A program made the translations under genes and the position numbers. Below the pieces are notes generated by a model. That model searched no databases. It was not told the origin of the DNA and saw nothing but the letters and a program-made list of their open reading frames with translations. A stretch of DNA of 17,400 nt from an uncultured Clostridia bacterium. Its GTDB lineage: Bacteria > Bacillota > Clostridia > TANB77 > CAG-508. Positions 1 through 7,000 of the stretch are shown here, piece after piece. How positions within the stretch are numbered: the stretch's first letter is position 1; each line of letters starts with the position of its first letter. The stretch lies in assembly GCA_910589185.1 (NCBI GenBank), contig CAJUSU010000009.1, forward strand, positions 1 through 17,400, written 5' to 3'.

Positions 1-1
1 T

Positions 2-247
2 GTACCAATTATTCCAATTTTTATTACAATGGAAGATAGCGATATTATGGGAGAAGATGATTTCCCAGTACAACAATATATTATTCATATTGAAAAGCCA
101 ATTTATCCAAATAGCGAGTTATCAGATAAAGAAAATATGGTGCAAATGAAAGAACAAAATGCGGCAATTTGGAAAAGAGTATATGAGGATTTTTACAAAG
201 TTCCATTAGAATATACCACAGAGAAAAAAGAGATAGATGTTATTTAA
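2..247 (+). CDS. PlsC-like acyltransferase, C-terminal end only
   Basis: The reading frame is open from the first complete codon of the window and stops at a TAA at 245-247, so this is the 3' end of a gene that starts upstream. The visible 81 residues begin VPIIPIFITMED and end KKEIDVI. The hydrophobic VPIIPIF strand followed by an acidic stretch, a PIYP motif and a helical tail resembles the C-terminus of 1-acyl-glycerol-3-phosphate acyltransferase-like membrane enzymes. The next gene is a related acyltransferase, so the two look like a tandem paralogous pair acting on membrane lipids or lipid-linked substrates. The ATG at 29 is internal, because coding similarity continues upstream of it. 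The catalytic motifs lie outside the window, so the assignment rests on the tail and the neighbour. Confidence 0.6.
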   Translation, partial: VPIIPIFITMEDSDIMGEDDFPVQQYIIHIEKPIYPNSELSDKENMVQMKEQNAAIWKRVYEDFYKVPLEYTTEKKEIDVI

Positions 248-248
248 T

Positions 249-365
249 AAGTCTATTTTGTACTAGTTTTCTTGCTTTTCAAATGCCCGTTGCAGTCAGC
301 AAAATCAAAGAAGAAAGTCAGAACGGTACCTTTCAAAACTGCGAAAACTAGTACGAAATAGACTT
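249..365. repeat. Long palindrome between the two acyltransferase genes
   Basis: Arms 249-271 and 343-365 are 23 bases long and are reverse complements with a single mismatch. They enclose a 71-base interior that itself partly continues the symmetry (roughly 272-291 against 322-342). The right arm has no T-tract after it, so it is not a typical intrinsic terminator. It fills almost the whole gap between the two acyltransferase genes and looks like a small palindromic or MITE-like insertion, or a structured intercistronic RNA. No target-site duplication was identified. Confidence 0.6.
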
Positions 366-384
366 TAAAAGATAAAAAAGAAAG

Positions 385-1179
385 ATGAGTATGAAACAAG
401 AACGAGTAATTTACTACAAAGATGAACTAAATGAAGAATTTTCAAGAGCAAAAATAACACCTAGAGTAATCGATGAAAACTATTGTTACTTACATCGAAA
501 TCCATTGTGGAATTTTTGCTCTTTTGTGGTGCAAAATATTTTAAGTATGCCTATTAAAGTGGGATATAATAAACTAAAATTGCATATGAAATATATAGGA
601 AAAGAAAAGCTAAAACCATACAAGAAGCAAGGATATTTTATCTATGGAAATCATACACAAGATTTTGCAGATACGTTTATTCCAAGTGTAGCAATGTATC
701 CTAAAAGAAACTTCTTTATTGTTAATCCAGAAAATATTTCTATGAAAGGGCTAGAACATTTAGTAGAAATGTTAGGAGCGATACCCGTTCCAGGAAGTAA
801 GCAGGCAATGAAAAATTTTTTAGAAACGGTTAATAAAAGAATTGTGCAAGGATATGCTATTACCATTTATCCAGAGGCACATATTTGGCCATATTATACA
901 AAAATCAGACCATTTAAAGCGGTTTCTTTTGAATATCCTGTGAAATTAAAAACACCAGTATTTTGCTTTACCAATACTTATCAAAAATATGGAAAAAAGG
1001 GGGATAAAGTACAAATTGTCAGCTATATTGATGGACCATTTTTTCCAGATGAAACTTTAACTGCAAAAGAGGCAAAGCAAAAACTAAGAGATGAAGTATA
1101 TAACTGTATGGTGGAGAGAAGTAAGAATAGTAATGTAGAGGTGATTAGGTATGTCAGTTTGGGGACAGATGTCAGTTAA
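385..1179 (+). CDS. PlsC-like membrane acyltransferase
   Basis: A 264-residue protein resembling the lysophospholipid/1-acyl-sn-glycerol-3-phosphate acyltransferase superfamily, which moves acyl chains onto glycerolipids at the cytoplasmic membrane. Seen directly: the motif YGNHTQDFAD near residues 86-95, in the place of the family's NHxxxxD catalytic motif but with altered spacing (H-x5-D, or H-x2-D). Further along are AIPVPG near residue 135 and YPEAHIWP near residue 163, in the place of the family's FPEG motif. The divergence makes the exact substrate uncertain. The start at 385 has only a weak purine-rich ribosome binding site, and the ATG at 391 is an alternative. The last codons (VSLGTDVS) lie inside the inverted repeat at 1150-1202, so the natural C-terminus has apparently been replaced or extended by that element. 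Confidence 0.72.
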   Translation: MSMKQERVIYYKDELNEEFSRAKITPRVIDENYCYLHRNPLWNFCSFVVQNILSMPIKVGYNKLKLHMKYIGKEKLKPYKKQGYFIYGNHTQDFADTFIPSVAMYPKRNFFIVNPENISMKGLEHLVEMLGAIPVPGSKQAMKNFLETVNKRIVQGYAITIYPEAHIWPYYTKIRPFKAVSFEYPVKLKTPVFCFTNTYQKYGKKGDKVQIVSYIDGPFFPDETLTAKEAKQKLRDEVYNCMVERSKNSNVEVIRYVSLGTDVS

Positions 1180-1202
1180 ACTAACGTCCCCAAACTGACA
1201 TA
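1150..1202. repeat. REP-like palindromic element at the acyltransferase stop
   Basis: Arms 1150-1166 (TATGTCAGTTTGGGGAC) and 1186-1202 are perfect 17-base reverse complements around a 19-base interior, which contains a second copy of GTCAGTT. The element covers the last ten codons and the stop of the acyltransferase gene and ends just before the ribosome binding site of the ABC exporter (AAAGGAAG, 1206-1213). The GTCCCCA...TGACA core recurs twice at 15675-15725 upstream of thrS, which marks it as a dispersed repeat family. GGGGAC/TGTC palindromes of this kind in Firmicutes are often REP elements mobilised by RAYT/IS200-like transposases; that link is inference, and no transposase is present here. 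Confidence 0.7.
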
Positions 1203-1219
1203 ACAGAAAGGAAGAAAAA

Positions 1220-3823
1220 ATGTTAACATTAAAGGACATTAAAAAAGATTATCAAGCGGGTGAGAATGTAGTTCACGCTTTAAAAGGAATTAATGTAGAG
1301 TTTAGAAAGAGTGAATTTGTTTCTATATTAGGGCAAAGTGGTGGAGGAAAAACAACTTTGCTCAATATTATTGGTGGATTAGATAGATATACAAGCGGAG
1401 ATTTAATCATTAATGGTAAGTCTACTAAAGAGTTTAAAGATAGGGACTGGGATGCTTACCGTAATTATTCTGTTGGATTTGTATTTCAAAACTATAACTT
1501 AATTCCACATCAAACAGTTCTTTCAAATGTAGAACTTGCATTAACCTTATCAGGTGTTGGTAAAAAAGAGAGAAAAGAAAGAGCGATTAAGGCTTTGGAA
1601 GAAGTGGGATTAAAAGAGCAAGTATATAAAAAGCCAAATCAATTATCTGGTGGTCAAATGCAAAGGGTGGCAATCGCAAGAGCAATTGTGAATAACCCAG
1701 AGATTATTTTGGCAGATGAACCAACAGGAGCCTTAGATACAGAAACCAGCAAACAGGTTATGGAGATTTTGAAGAAAATCGCAAAAGATAAGTTAGTTAT
1801 CATGGTAACCCACAATCCAGATTTGGCAGAAGAATATTCTACTAGAATTATTAGAATTACAGACGGAACAATGCTAGATGATACTAACCCATACAAACCA
1901 GAAAAGCAAGAAATTAATGATAGTAAAGAAACAAGACGTACTTCTATGAAGTTTTTTACTGCTTTGAACTTAAGTTTGAACAACTTGCTAACGAAAAAGG
2001 GAAGAACCTTACTTACTTCTTTTGCGGGAAGTATAGGAATTATTGGTATTGCCCTAATTCTTGCTATTTCTACTGGAATGAGAAACTACATTGCAAAAGT
2101 AGAAGAAGACACGTTATCTTCTTATCCAATTACGATTGAAGAGGCTGTAATTGACACTGCTAGTATGATAGAAAAGATGATGTCAATGGAAGCGGAAGAC
2201 AAGCAAAGAGAAGAAGGAAAAATTTATTCTCGTAATGTTATGTCAGAAATGATGACAACTCTTTCTAATAAAATGGATAATAACAATTTGGCAGAATTAA
2301 AGAAGTTCTTGGAACAAGAAGATAATGAAATCGCGAAAAATAGTAATAGTATTAAGTACAACTATAACTTAGATTTGAATTTGTACAAAGAAGATACCAA
2401 AGATGGTATTGTGCGTGTGAACCCTAGTACAGTTATGGATAGTATGGGAATGGGAGCAATGCAAGAGGCTCAGCAGAATTCGCCTATGGCAATGATGGGT
2501 GGAAGTTCTATGAACATTATGAATACTAATGTATGGACGGAAATGCTAGATAATAAAGAACTATTGCAATCACAATATGATATGGTGGAAGGAAAATGGC
2601 CAGAGAAATATGATGAAGTTGTGTTAATTGTGAATAGTAATTATGAAATTGATGACTATACGTTATATACATTAGGTCTAAAGAGCCAAGAAGAATTGAC
2701 AAAGAGATGGGAAAAAGCAAAAAAGGGAGAAAAGATAGAAGAAGAGCCAGAAATCTCCTATACTTACAAAGATTTACTAGATTTGTCTTTTAAATTAGTC
2801 TTAGATTCTGACTATTATCAAAAAGAAAAAGGTTTATGGATTGATAAAAGTGAAGATACAGACTACATGAAGAAGAAATTGAAAGACTGTGAAAGTATTA
2901 AAGTAGTGGGTATTATCAAACAGAATAAGCAAAGCACGGCAATGGCTATGGACACAGGAATTGGATATATAAAAGAATTAAAAGAATATGTCATTAACAA
3001 GACAAATGAAGCCAAAATCGTGAAAGAGCAGAAGGAAAAGAAAGATGTCAATGTATTTACAGGACTTAAATTCCCAAAAGAAGGGGAAAAGAAAGAGTTT
3101 AACTTTAATGATTTAAGTAATGAGCAAAAACTAGCAATTAGCAAAATGAGTAGTGAAGAGATTGCAAAGGTAATGCAGACTTATACAGAAAATCAAAATG
3201 CGACTTATGAAAATAACCTAAAAACATTAGGTGCTATTGATTTAGAAAAACCAACTTCTATTTCTATTTATCCAAAGAATTTTGAAAGCAAAGAGAACAT
3301 TAGCAAAGCGATAGAAGACTATAATCAAAAACAAAGAGATGATGGAAAAGAGGAAAATGTGATTAATTATACAGATTTAGTGGGTACCATGATGAAATCA
3401 ATTACACAAATTATTGATGCTATTAGTTTTGCGCTCATTGGATTTGTTAGTATCTCTTTGGTAGTTTCTTCTATTATGATTGGTATTATCACATACATTT
3501 CAGTATTAGAGAGAACGAAGGAGATAGGAATATTAAGAGCAATAGGTGCTTCAAAAAGAGATATTTCAAGAGTATTTAATGCAGAAACATTTATTATTGG
3601 TTTAATTGCAGGTCTTATGGGAGTGGGAATTACCATGCTAATGACTATTCCAATTAACTCGATTATTCTAGCTGCGACAGAGGTGTCTATCCATACAACT
3701 TTAAAGGTAACACATATGGTAGGGCTAGTATTAATTAGTTTAATATTAACGATAATAGCAGGTTTAATTCCTGCCAAAGTAGCTAGTAAGAAGGATCCAG
3801 TGGAGGCTTTGAGGACAGAATAA
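1220..3823 (+). CDS. ABC exporter, fused ATPase and FtsX/MacB-type permease
   Basis: An 867-residue ABC protein with the nucleotide-binding domain first and the permease second. ATPase motifs: Walker A GQSGGGKTT at 38-46 (the usual serine is glycine), Q-loop FQNYN at 89-93, signature LSGGQMQR at 142-149, Walker B IILADE at 162-167, D-loop ALD at 171-173 and H-loop His198. The permease has one membrane segment near 268-288, a large extracytoplasmic domain to about 730, then three segments near 734-763, 790-815 and 833-852, with the FtsX/MacB-like sequence ERTKEIGILRAIGAS between them. This layout fits the MacB/FtsX (COG1136 plus COG0577) group, which uses ATP to move the extracytoplasmic domain for efflux of peptides or antibiotics, or for envelope signalling. 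The substrate cannot be read from sequence. Residues around 405-440 are strikingly methionine-rich. The gene ends in a strong terminator and stands alone after the REP-like element. Confidence 0.9.
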   Translation: MLTLKDIKKDYQAGENVVHALKGINVEFRKSEFVSILGQSGGGKTTLLNIIGGLDRYTSGDLIINGKSTKEFKDRDWDAYRNYSVGFVFQNYNLIPHQTVLSNVELALTLSGVGKKERKERAIKALEEVGLKEQVYKKPNQLSGGQMQRVAIARAIVNNPEIILADEPTGALDTETSKQVMEILKKIAKDKLVIMVTHNPDLAEEYSTRIIRITDGTMLDDTNPYKPEKQEINDSKETRRTSMKFFTALNLSLNNLLTKKGRTLLTSFAGSIGIIGIALILAISTGMRNYIAKVEEDTLSSYPITIEEAVIDTASMIEKMMSMEAEDKQREEGKIYSRNVMSEMMTTLSNKMDNNNLAELKKFLEQEDNEIAKNSNSIKYNYNLDLNLYKEDTKDGIVRVNPSTVMDSMGMGAMQEAQQNSPMAMMGGSSMNIMNTNVWTEMLDNKELLQSQYDMVEGKWPEKYDEVVLIVNSNYEIDDYTLYTLGLKSQEELTKRWEKAKKGEKIEEEPEISYTYKDLLDLSFKLVLDSDYYQKEKGLWIDKSEDTDYMKKKLKDCESIKVVGIIKQNKQSTAMAMDTGIGYIKELKEYVINKTNEAKIVKEQKEKKDVNVFTGLKFPKEGEKKEFNFNDLSNEQKLAISKMSSEEIAKVMQTYTENQNATYENNLKTLGAIDLEKPTSISIYPKNFESKENISKAIEDYNQKQRDDGKEENVINYTDLVGTMMKSITQIIDAISFALIGFVSISLVVSSIMIGIITYISVLERTKEIGILRAIGASKRDISRVFNAETFIIGLIAGLMGVGITMLMTIPINSIILAATEVSIHTTLKVTHMVGLVLISLILTIIAGLIPAKVASKKDPVEALRTE

Positions 3824-3830
3824 ATTGAAT

Positions 3831-3878
3831 AAAAAAGTGTGTAGCAAGAAAAACTAATTTTGCCACACACTTTTTTTA
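3831..3878. terminator. Bidirectional intrinsic terminator
   Basis: Arms 3831-3847 and 3860-3876 pair over 17 positions with one mismatch. They carry A-runs on the left and T-runs on the right, so the hairpin can end both the ABC exporter transcript and the leftward DUF368 transcript, whose stop codon lies about 10 bases away. Confidence 0.88.
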
Positions 3879-3887
3879 TTGAAATAT

Positions 3888-4704
3888 TTAACGAGAGCTA
3901 TCCAACTTTTCAAAAGCCAAACCAATGCAAAAACTAACTACAAAGAGAAGAATAGATAAAATGCCTTGACCAGTAAATTTTATACCCGGATAAAGCACAA
4001 AAATAGAGCCTAACACAAATCCAATAATGGCATAAAATGTTTGAGAGTAATACCTTTCTAATAAAAATTGAATGATTTTCAAAAATAAGATACTTCCTAG
4101 TAAAATTCCTATTCCCATTGGAAACAAAATAGCAAGGTTAGCAGTAGCAACAGCATTGAGGTAATGTGAATATACACCTAAGCACATGAGAATAACAGTA
4201 CTGCTCACTCCCGGAACAACAATGCCAATAGACATGGCAAATCCAGCTAATACAAAATAGAAAAAAGAAATGTTACTGCTATCTACTTGAATAAGAGAGG
4301 GTAAAACAGTTTCTAACCTAATAGACAAGAGCCCAATACCGAAAGCAGCAAGTAAGAAAATACTATAATGAAGTCGGAAACCTTTTTTCTGATTAGCTTG
4401 TTTAAAAAGAATAGGAAGAGAACCACATATTAAGCCAATAAAACAAAAACTGGTTGGCATTGGATAACTTGCAAAAAGAAAATTTAAAATTTTGCCTACT
4501 AAAAAGACTCCTGTTATTCCACCTAAAACAATAGGAAGAAGAAACAGAAAGTTTTTCTTAAAATCCTTGAATAAATTTAATACACTGCCAACTAATTTTT
4601 CATAAATGCCAAAAATAACACAAAAGACACCACTGCTAATGCCGAGGAAGAATAGCGCCACTGCCAATCAAAATACCTTTACAATAGTCAAATAAAAACT
4701 TCAT
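3888..4704 (-). CDS. DUF368 (PopT-type) membrane protein, needs one +1 frameshift
   Basis: A polytopic membrane protein of about 271 residues once the shift is allowed for. The ATG at 4704 has a good ribosome binding site (AAGGTGG, 6 bases away) and encodes MKFLFDYCKGILIGSGAILP. It then meets CGG CAT TAG at 4644-4636 and stops. Skipping the C at 4644 continues as GISSGVFCVIFGIYEKL in the next frame through to 3888. The junction restores the family's conserved PG(I/V)S motif, with Pro in the first frame and Gly in the second, so the shift point is fixed to one base. A second half-site, VVPGVSSTVILMCLGVY, follows in the middle. DUF368 proteins have been identified as polyprenyl-phosphate transporters (PopT) that return undecaprenyl phosphate across the membrane for wall synthesis. 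A bare TTG start at 4667 would miss the first half of the motif and lacks a ribosome binding site. The choice between programmed shift, pseudogene and sequence error is open. Confidence 0.85.
4642..4644 (-). other. +1 frameshift site at in-frame CGG (DUF368)
   Basis: The zero frame reads CTT CCT CGG CAT TAG; the functional continuation is CCT, a skipped C, then GGC ATT AGC. The site is at the CGG triplet 4644-4642, pinned by the LPGIS family motif. It has the same form as 7313-7315 and 10721-10723. Confidence 0.8.
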
Positions 4705-4767
4705 AGAAAACCACCTTTTCGTTTGATAAAAGGTATGCAAAAAAAATAAAAAAATTCAAAAAAGTTC

Positions 4768-4796
4768 TTGACAAAATGAAATATAGCATTTATAAT
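4768..4796 (+). promoter_or_regulatory. Sigma-70-type promoter of tRNA-Gly
   Basis: TTGACA at 4768-4773 and TATAAT at 4791-4796 are perfect consensus boxes separated by 17 bases, and the tRNA begins 20 bases after the -10 box. A weaker leftward pair (TTGAAC, complement of 4804-4809, and TATATT, complement of 4780-4785, 18 apart) overlaps it and may serve the DUF368 gene. Confidence 0.92.
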
Positions 4797-4816
4797 AATA
4801 CTTGTTCAAACGAAAT

Positions 4817-4890
<74 letters not shown>

Positions 4891-4906
4891 TTATATGTAT
4901 ATTAGT

Positions 4907-4936
4907 AATCAACTTTTTAAAAGTTGATTTTTTTAT
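4907..4936 (+). terminator. Intrinsic terminator after tRNA-Gly
   Basis: Arms 4907-4917 and 4919-4929 are perfect reverse complements (AATCAACTTTT), followed by a T-run to 4934. The innermost pairs must open to form a loop. I see no clear new promoter between here and the DUF2000 gene, so that gene may depend partly on read-through. Confidence 0.85.
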
Positions 4937-4958
4937 TTCAAGAAATAGGAGGAAAAAA

Positions 4959-5051
4959 GTGCTTAGATATTCAAGGAAGATGCATGGAGGAGAGCTATGG
5001 GCAAAAATAGAAGTGCTAGAAAATGTTTTATCTCCTTTATTTGAAAAATAA
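4959..5051 (+). CDS. Short leader ORF, 30 codons, upstream of DUF2000 gene
   Basis: A GTG start at 4959 lies six bases after a perfect AGGAGG (4947-4952) and opens a frame of 30 codons ending in TAA at 5049-5051. The predicted peptide starts MLRYSRKMHGGELWAK and ends VLSPLFEK. It resembles no family I recognise. Its last codons (TCT CCT TTA TTT) form the left arm of a hairpin whose right arm contains the ribosome binding site of the next gene, and its stop codon lies in the hairpin loop. This geometry, not conservation, is the reason to think it is translated. It may be a regulatory leader peptide and not a functional protein. Confidence 0.5.
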   Translation: MLRYSRKMHGGELWAKIEVLENVLSPLFEK

Positions 5052-5073
5052 GAATATGATTAAATAAAGGAGA
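5031..5073 (+). promoter_or_regulatory. Hairpin sequestering the DUF2000 ribosome binding site
   Basis: Arms 5031-5042 (TCTCCTTTATTT) and 5062-5073 (AAATAAAGGAGA) are perfect 12-base reverse complements with a 19-base loop. The right arm contains AAAGGAG, the ribosome binding site of the ATG at 5082. A ribosome finishing the leader ORF, whose stop is at 5049-5051, would cover the left arm and free the site. This is the layout of translational attenuation or coupling. The signal sensed is unknown. Confidence 0.65.
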
Positions 5074-5081
5074 TAAAGAAT

Positions 5082-5510
5082 ATGAATTATGAAGATAAGA
5101 AAATTGTAGGAATTATAGCTAGTAATGTTGAGCCAAGTATAGCGCTTAATGTAATAGGACATCTTGCTATATCTATTGGTAAATATTCGAATAATGAAAT
5201 TATGGGACAGCCAATTATCATGGATAAGTCAGGAATAAATCATTTAGGAATTAGTCAATTTCCTTTTATTATAACTAAGGTAAAAGCTGGGAAACTTAAG
5301 ATTGCAATAGAGATGGCAAAAAGTAATCCAAATTTATTAGTTGCAGATTATCCAAAAGATATATTAGATACTAGAACAGATGAAGAACTAGTCAATTCAA
5401 TTCAATCAAAAGAAAATGATAAGTTAGAGTATATGGGAGCTATTATATATGGGGATACAAAAGAAGTAGATGAAATCACCGGTAAATTTCAATTGTGGAG
5501 AATAGATTAA
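5082..5510 (+). CDS. DUF2000 family protein (PTH2-like fold)
   Basis: A 142-residue cytosolic protein matching the DUF2000 family as I remember it. It has an N-terminal KKIVGIIASNVEP strand-loop, then ALNVIGHLAISIGK, the segment IIMDKSGINHLGISQFPFII, LLVADYPKDILDTRT, and the C-terminal MGAIIYGDTKEVDEITGK. Length and order are normal and the gene looks complete. The DUF2000 fold has been classed with peptidyl-tRNA hydrolase II, but enzymatic function has not been established for the family to my knowledge. It follows tRNA-Gly on the same strand, behind a terminator, a leader ORF and a ribosome-binding-site-masking hairpin, so its translation is probably conditional. A long hairpin follows the stop. 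Confidence 0.82.
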   Translation: MNYEDKKIVGIIASNVEPSIALNVIGHLAISIGKYSNNEIMGQPIIMDKSGINHLGISQFPFIITKVKAGKLKIAIEMAKSNPNLLVADYPKDILDTRTDEELVNSIQSKENDKLEYMGAIIYGDTKEVDEITGKFQLWRID

Positions 5511-5531
5511 GTGTATAATTAGTTAAAATAA

Positions 5532-5573
5532 AGAAGGGGTGCTTGGGAATTTTACTTCCTAAGCACCTCTTCT
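5532..5573 (+). terminator. Strong hairpin after DUF2000, probable terminator
   Basis: Arms 5532-5549 and 5556-5573 pair over 18 positions, with two G-U pairs, around a 6-base loop. No T-tract follows (GGTTATATAACTT), so it may be a transcript-end stabiliser and not a classical intrinsic terminator. A smaller inverted repeat, GGTTAT/ATAACC, follows at about 5574-5594. Confidence 0.6.
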
Positions 5574-5618
5574 GGTTATATAACTTAGATAACCGTTTGT
5601 GGAAAAACGAATAAAATA

Positions 5619-6353
5619 CTATCGTGTGTGAAGTCCAAAGTCAAGAGTGAAGCCCAGAGACAAACACAGAAGGCATGTGGGTTTGTTGATACCATGCTTA
5701 GAGATGATTTCTACTGCAGTTATGCCCTCATATTGAAGTTCATTTTTCAGTTTTTGTTTTTCTCTCCAACAGAGTTCTTTTCCGTCTTTTCTCCGAACAT
5801 ACAGATATGCTGCCTTGCCTTTTTCGTACCGTTTGGTATGAACCATGAATTCAATGTCTAAGCCGTCTACAATTTCGCTTTCCCATTCTTTTCCTTCGGG
5901 GAGGATAGTAGTGTCTATGATGCTAAAGGGAAATTGAGATTTTTCAGCTACCCAGATATGATAGAGATTTGCTTGGTCTACAAGATTTTCCTCGTTGGGC
6001 AGAACCTCCATGGCAATGATGTCAGATCGATTGATGAGCTTGCTTACAATTTTTACTTTCTCGCTGTAAGTTGGTTCCTCAGAAAGAATAAGGGCTTTGG
6101 TTTTGTTTCTTGCTGCTTCTAATACGTCAATTTTTTTCACCGTAAGATGAGTGGTAGCTCCAAAACATCTTGTGCCCAAAGCATGCATTTGAATGACGAA
6201 TATCATTTGGGGCTGAAGCCATTTCCACATTTCATCAATGGGCTCGGCATTGACGGTTGACAACATCAGATTGGTACGTTCTAATTCCTCTTTAGGAACC
6301 CGAAGCCACTCTGACAATGCCCTTCTGTTTTTTGCTGGTCTTATTGTTTTCAC
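5619..6353 (-). CDS. GC-rich acquired gene, possible DUF7694-like phage-type protein
   Basis: A 244-residue protein starting at GTG 6353, eight bases after a perfect AGGAGG (complement of 6361-6366). It has no signal peptide or membrane segment. Two parts look like degenerate copies of one module. Residues near 95-145 carry a SEKVKIVSKL...AMEVLPNEENLVDQANLYHIWV pattern (listed in pieces), and residues near 195-244 carry WREKQKLKNEL...AVEI...DFGLH. This pattern of EKQ, KNEL, AVEV and LYH-WV recalls DUF7694 proteins of phages and Firmicutes; the family name is tentative and no activity is claimed. Composition is foreign: row 5641-5700 has 27 G/C of 60 against 20 of 60 in row 5101-5160. It uses CGG arginine codons at least three times (for example WLRVP near residue 18, TKRYE and VRRKD), whereas native genes here use none outside frameshift sites. 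Confidence 0.65.
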   Translation of the reverse strand: MKTIRPAKNRRALSEWLRVPKEELERTNLMLSTVNAEPIDEMWKWLQPQMIFVIQMHALGTRCFGATTHLTVKKIDVLEAARNKTKALILSEEPTYSEKVKIVSKLINRSDIIAMEVLPNEENLVDQANLYHIWVAEKSQFPFSIIDTTILPEGKEWESEIVDGLDIEFMVHTKRYEKGKAAYLYVRRKDGKELCWREKQKLKNELQYEGITAVEIISKHGINKPTCLLCLSLGFTLDFGLHTR

Positions 6354-6465
6354 CGTTTTTTCCTCCTAAAAAAGTATAATATATTAATTTTACCACATTT
6401 TTACTGATATTTCAATTATTACAAGACATGAGAAAAATAAAAAATGAGAAATTTTGGAAATGTAT

Positions 6466-6494
6466 TTGACAAAAAAAGGAAACTATAGTATAAT
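6466..6494 (+). promoter_or_regulatory. Sigma-70-type promoter of the OLE RNA-oapA unit
   Basis: TTGACA at 6466-6471 and TATAAT at 6489-6494 are both perfect consensus, 17 bases apart. Transcription should start near 6501 and enter the long non-coding leader. Such a strong promoter before some 500 non-coding bases itself suggests an abundant functional RNA. Confidence 0.92.
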
Positions 6495-6500
6495 AGATCT

Positions 6501-6990
6501 TGTGGTGCATTATTCTAGTCGCATAAATAATATGAAGGTGGGGCTAAAAATCCACTAATTGTGTGAAAAGCACTTTATATATTCTGCTTTCTTCGCCCAG
6601 ATGAGGGTGGGTATATAATTTAAGATTTAAGGAAAGTTGTAATGGCATACAATGAAATTCCTTTTGTCGATTGCAAATAAAAATAAAGCGCATGTCGTGA
6701 GTGATAATATGGGATAGCGTAATCTGTTTTGAAAATATTATTGCAAAAGCGAATAAGTATTATTCTTATATGTGTTAGGGAAAACCTCTAGAGTGTTAAT
6801 ATCACAAGGATTAAGGTACGGACTAAGTGGCAATCGAGTCATTAAGCTGGTAACACTTAATTACTTTTCTGAAAGAGAAATCGCCCATGGGTAACCTAAG
6901 GTGAAAAGTAGAGAAATTCAACTCGACCTAAGCCGTAAAATTAATTTGTGAGATACCATGATTTTTTATAAAAACTTTTGAAGAAAGAGT
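6501..6990 (+). ncRNA. ole: OLE RNA (ornate, large, extremophilic RNA)
   Basis: About 490 bases with no convincing ORF lie between a consensus promoter and a gene for an OapA-like membrane protein, which is the known genomic arrangement of OLE RNA. The sequence has many local pairings: AAGGAAAGTTGTA with TACAATGAAATTCCTT near 6629-6663, AAGTG with CACTT near 6826-6859, and ACTTTTC (about 6864) with GAAAAGT (about 6903) enclosing a CCCATGGGTAACCTAAGGT segment. It is richer in G and C than the flanks. OLE RNAs are large structured RNAs of Clostridia and Bacilli that bind the membrane protein OapA and act in a membrane ribonucleoprotein complex linked to stress and magnesium responses. This copy is somewhat shorter than the roughly 600 bases of the best-known example. 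The 3' end is not defined; the boundary given is just before the oapA start. Confidence 0.82.
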
Positions 6991-7000
6991 GAAGATTTAA

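Noticed and set aside
4667..4669. TTG at 4667 as the DUF368 start
   Set aside because: No ribosome binding site, and it loses the conserved glycine-rich start of the family; the ATG at 4704 has AAGGTGG and matches the family N-terminus.
5628..6122. Rightward ORFs opposite the GC-rich gene
   Set aside because: They are antisense shadows without ribosome binding sites or family resemblance.
6501..7000. CRISPR array or rRNA fragment in the long non-coding stretch
   Set aside because: There is no regular repeat-spacer pattern and no recognisable rRNA segment; the position and promoter fit OLE RNA.
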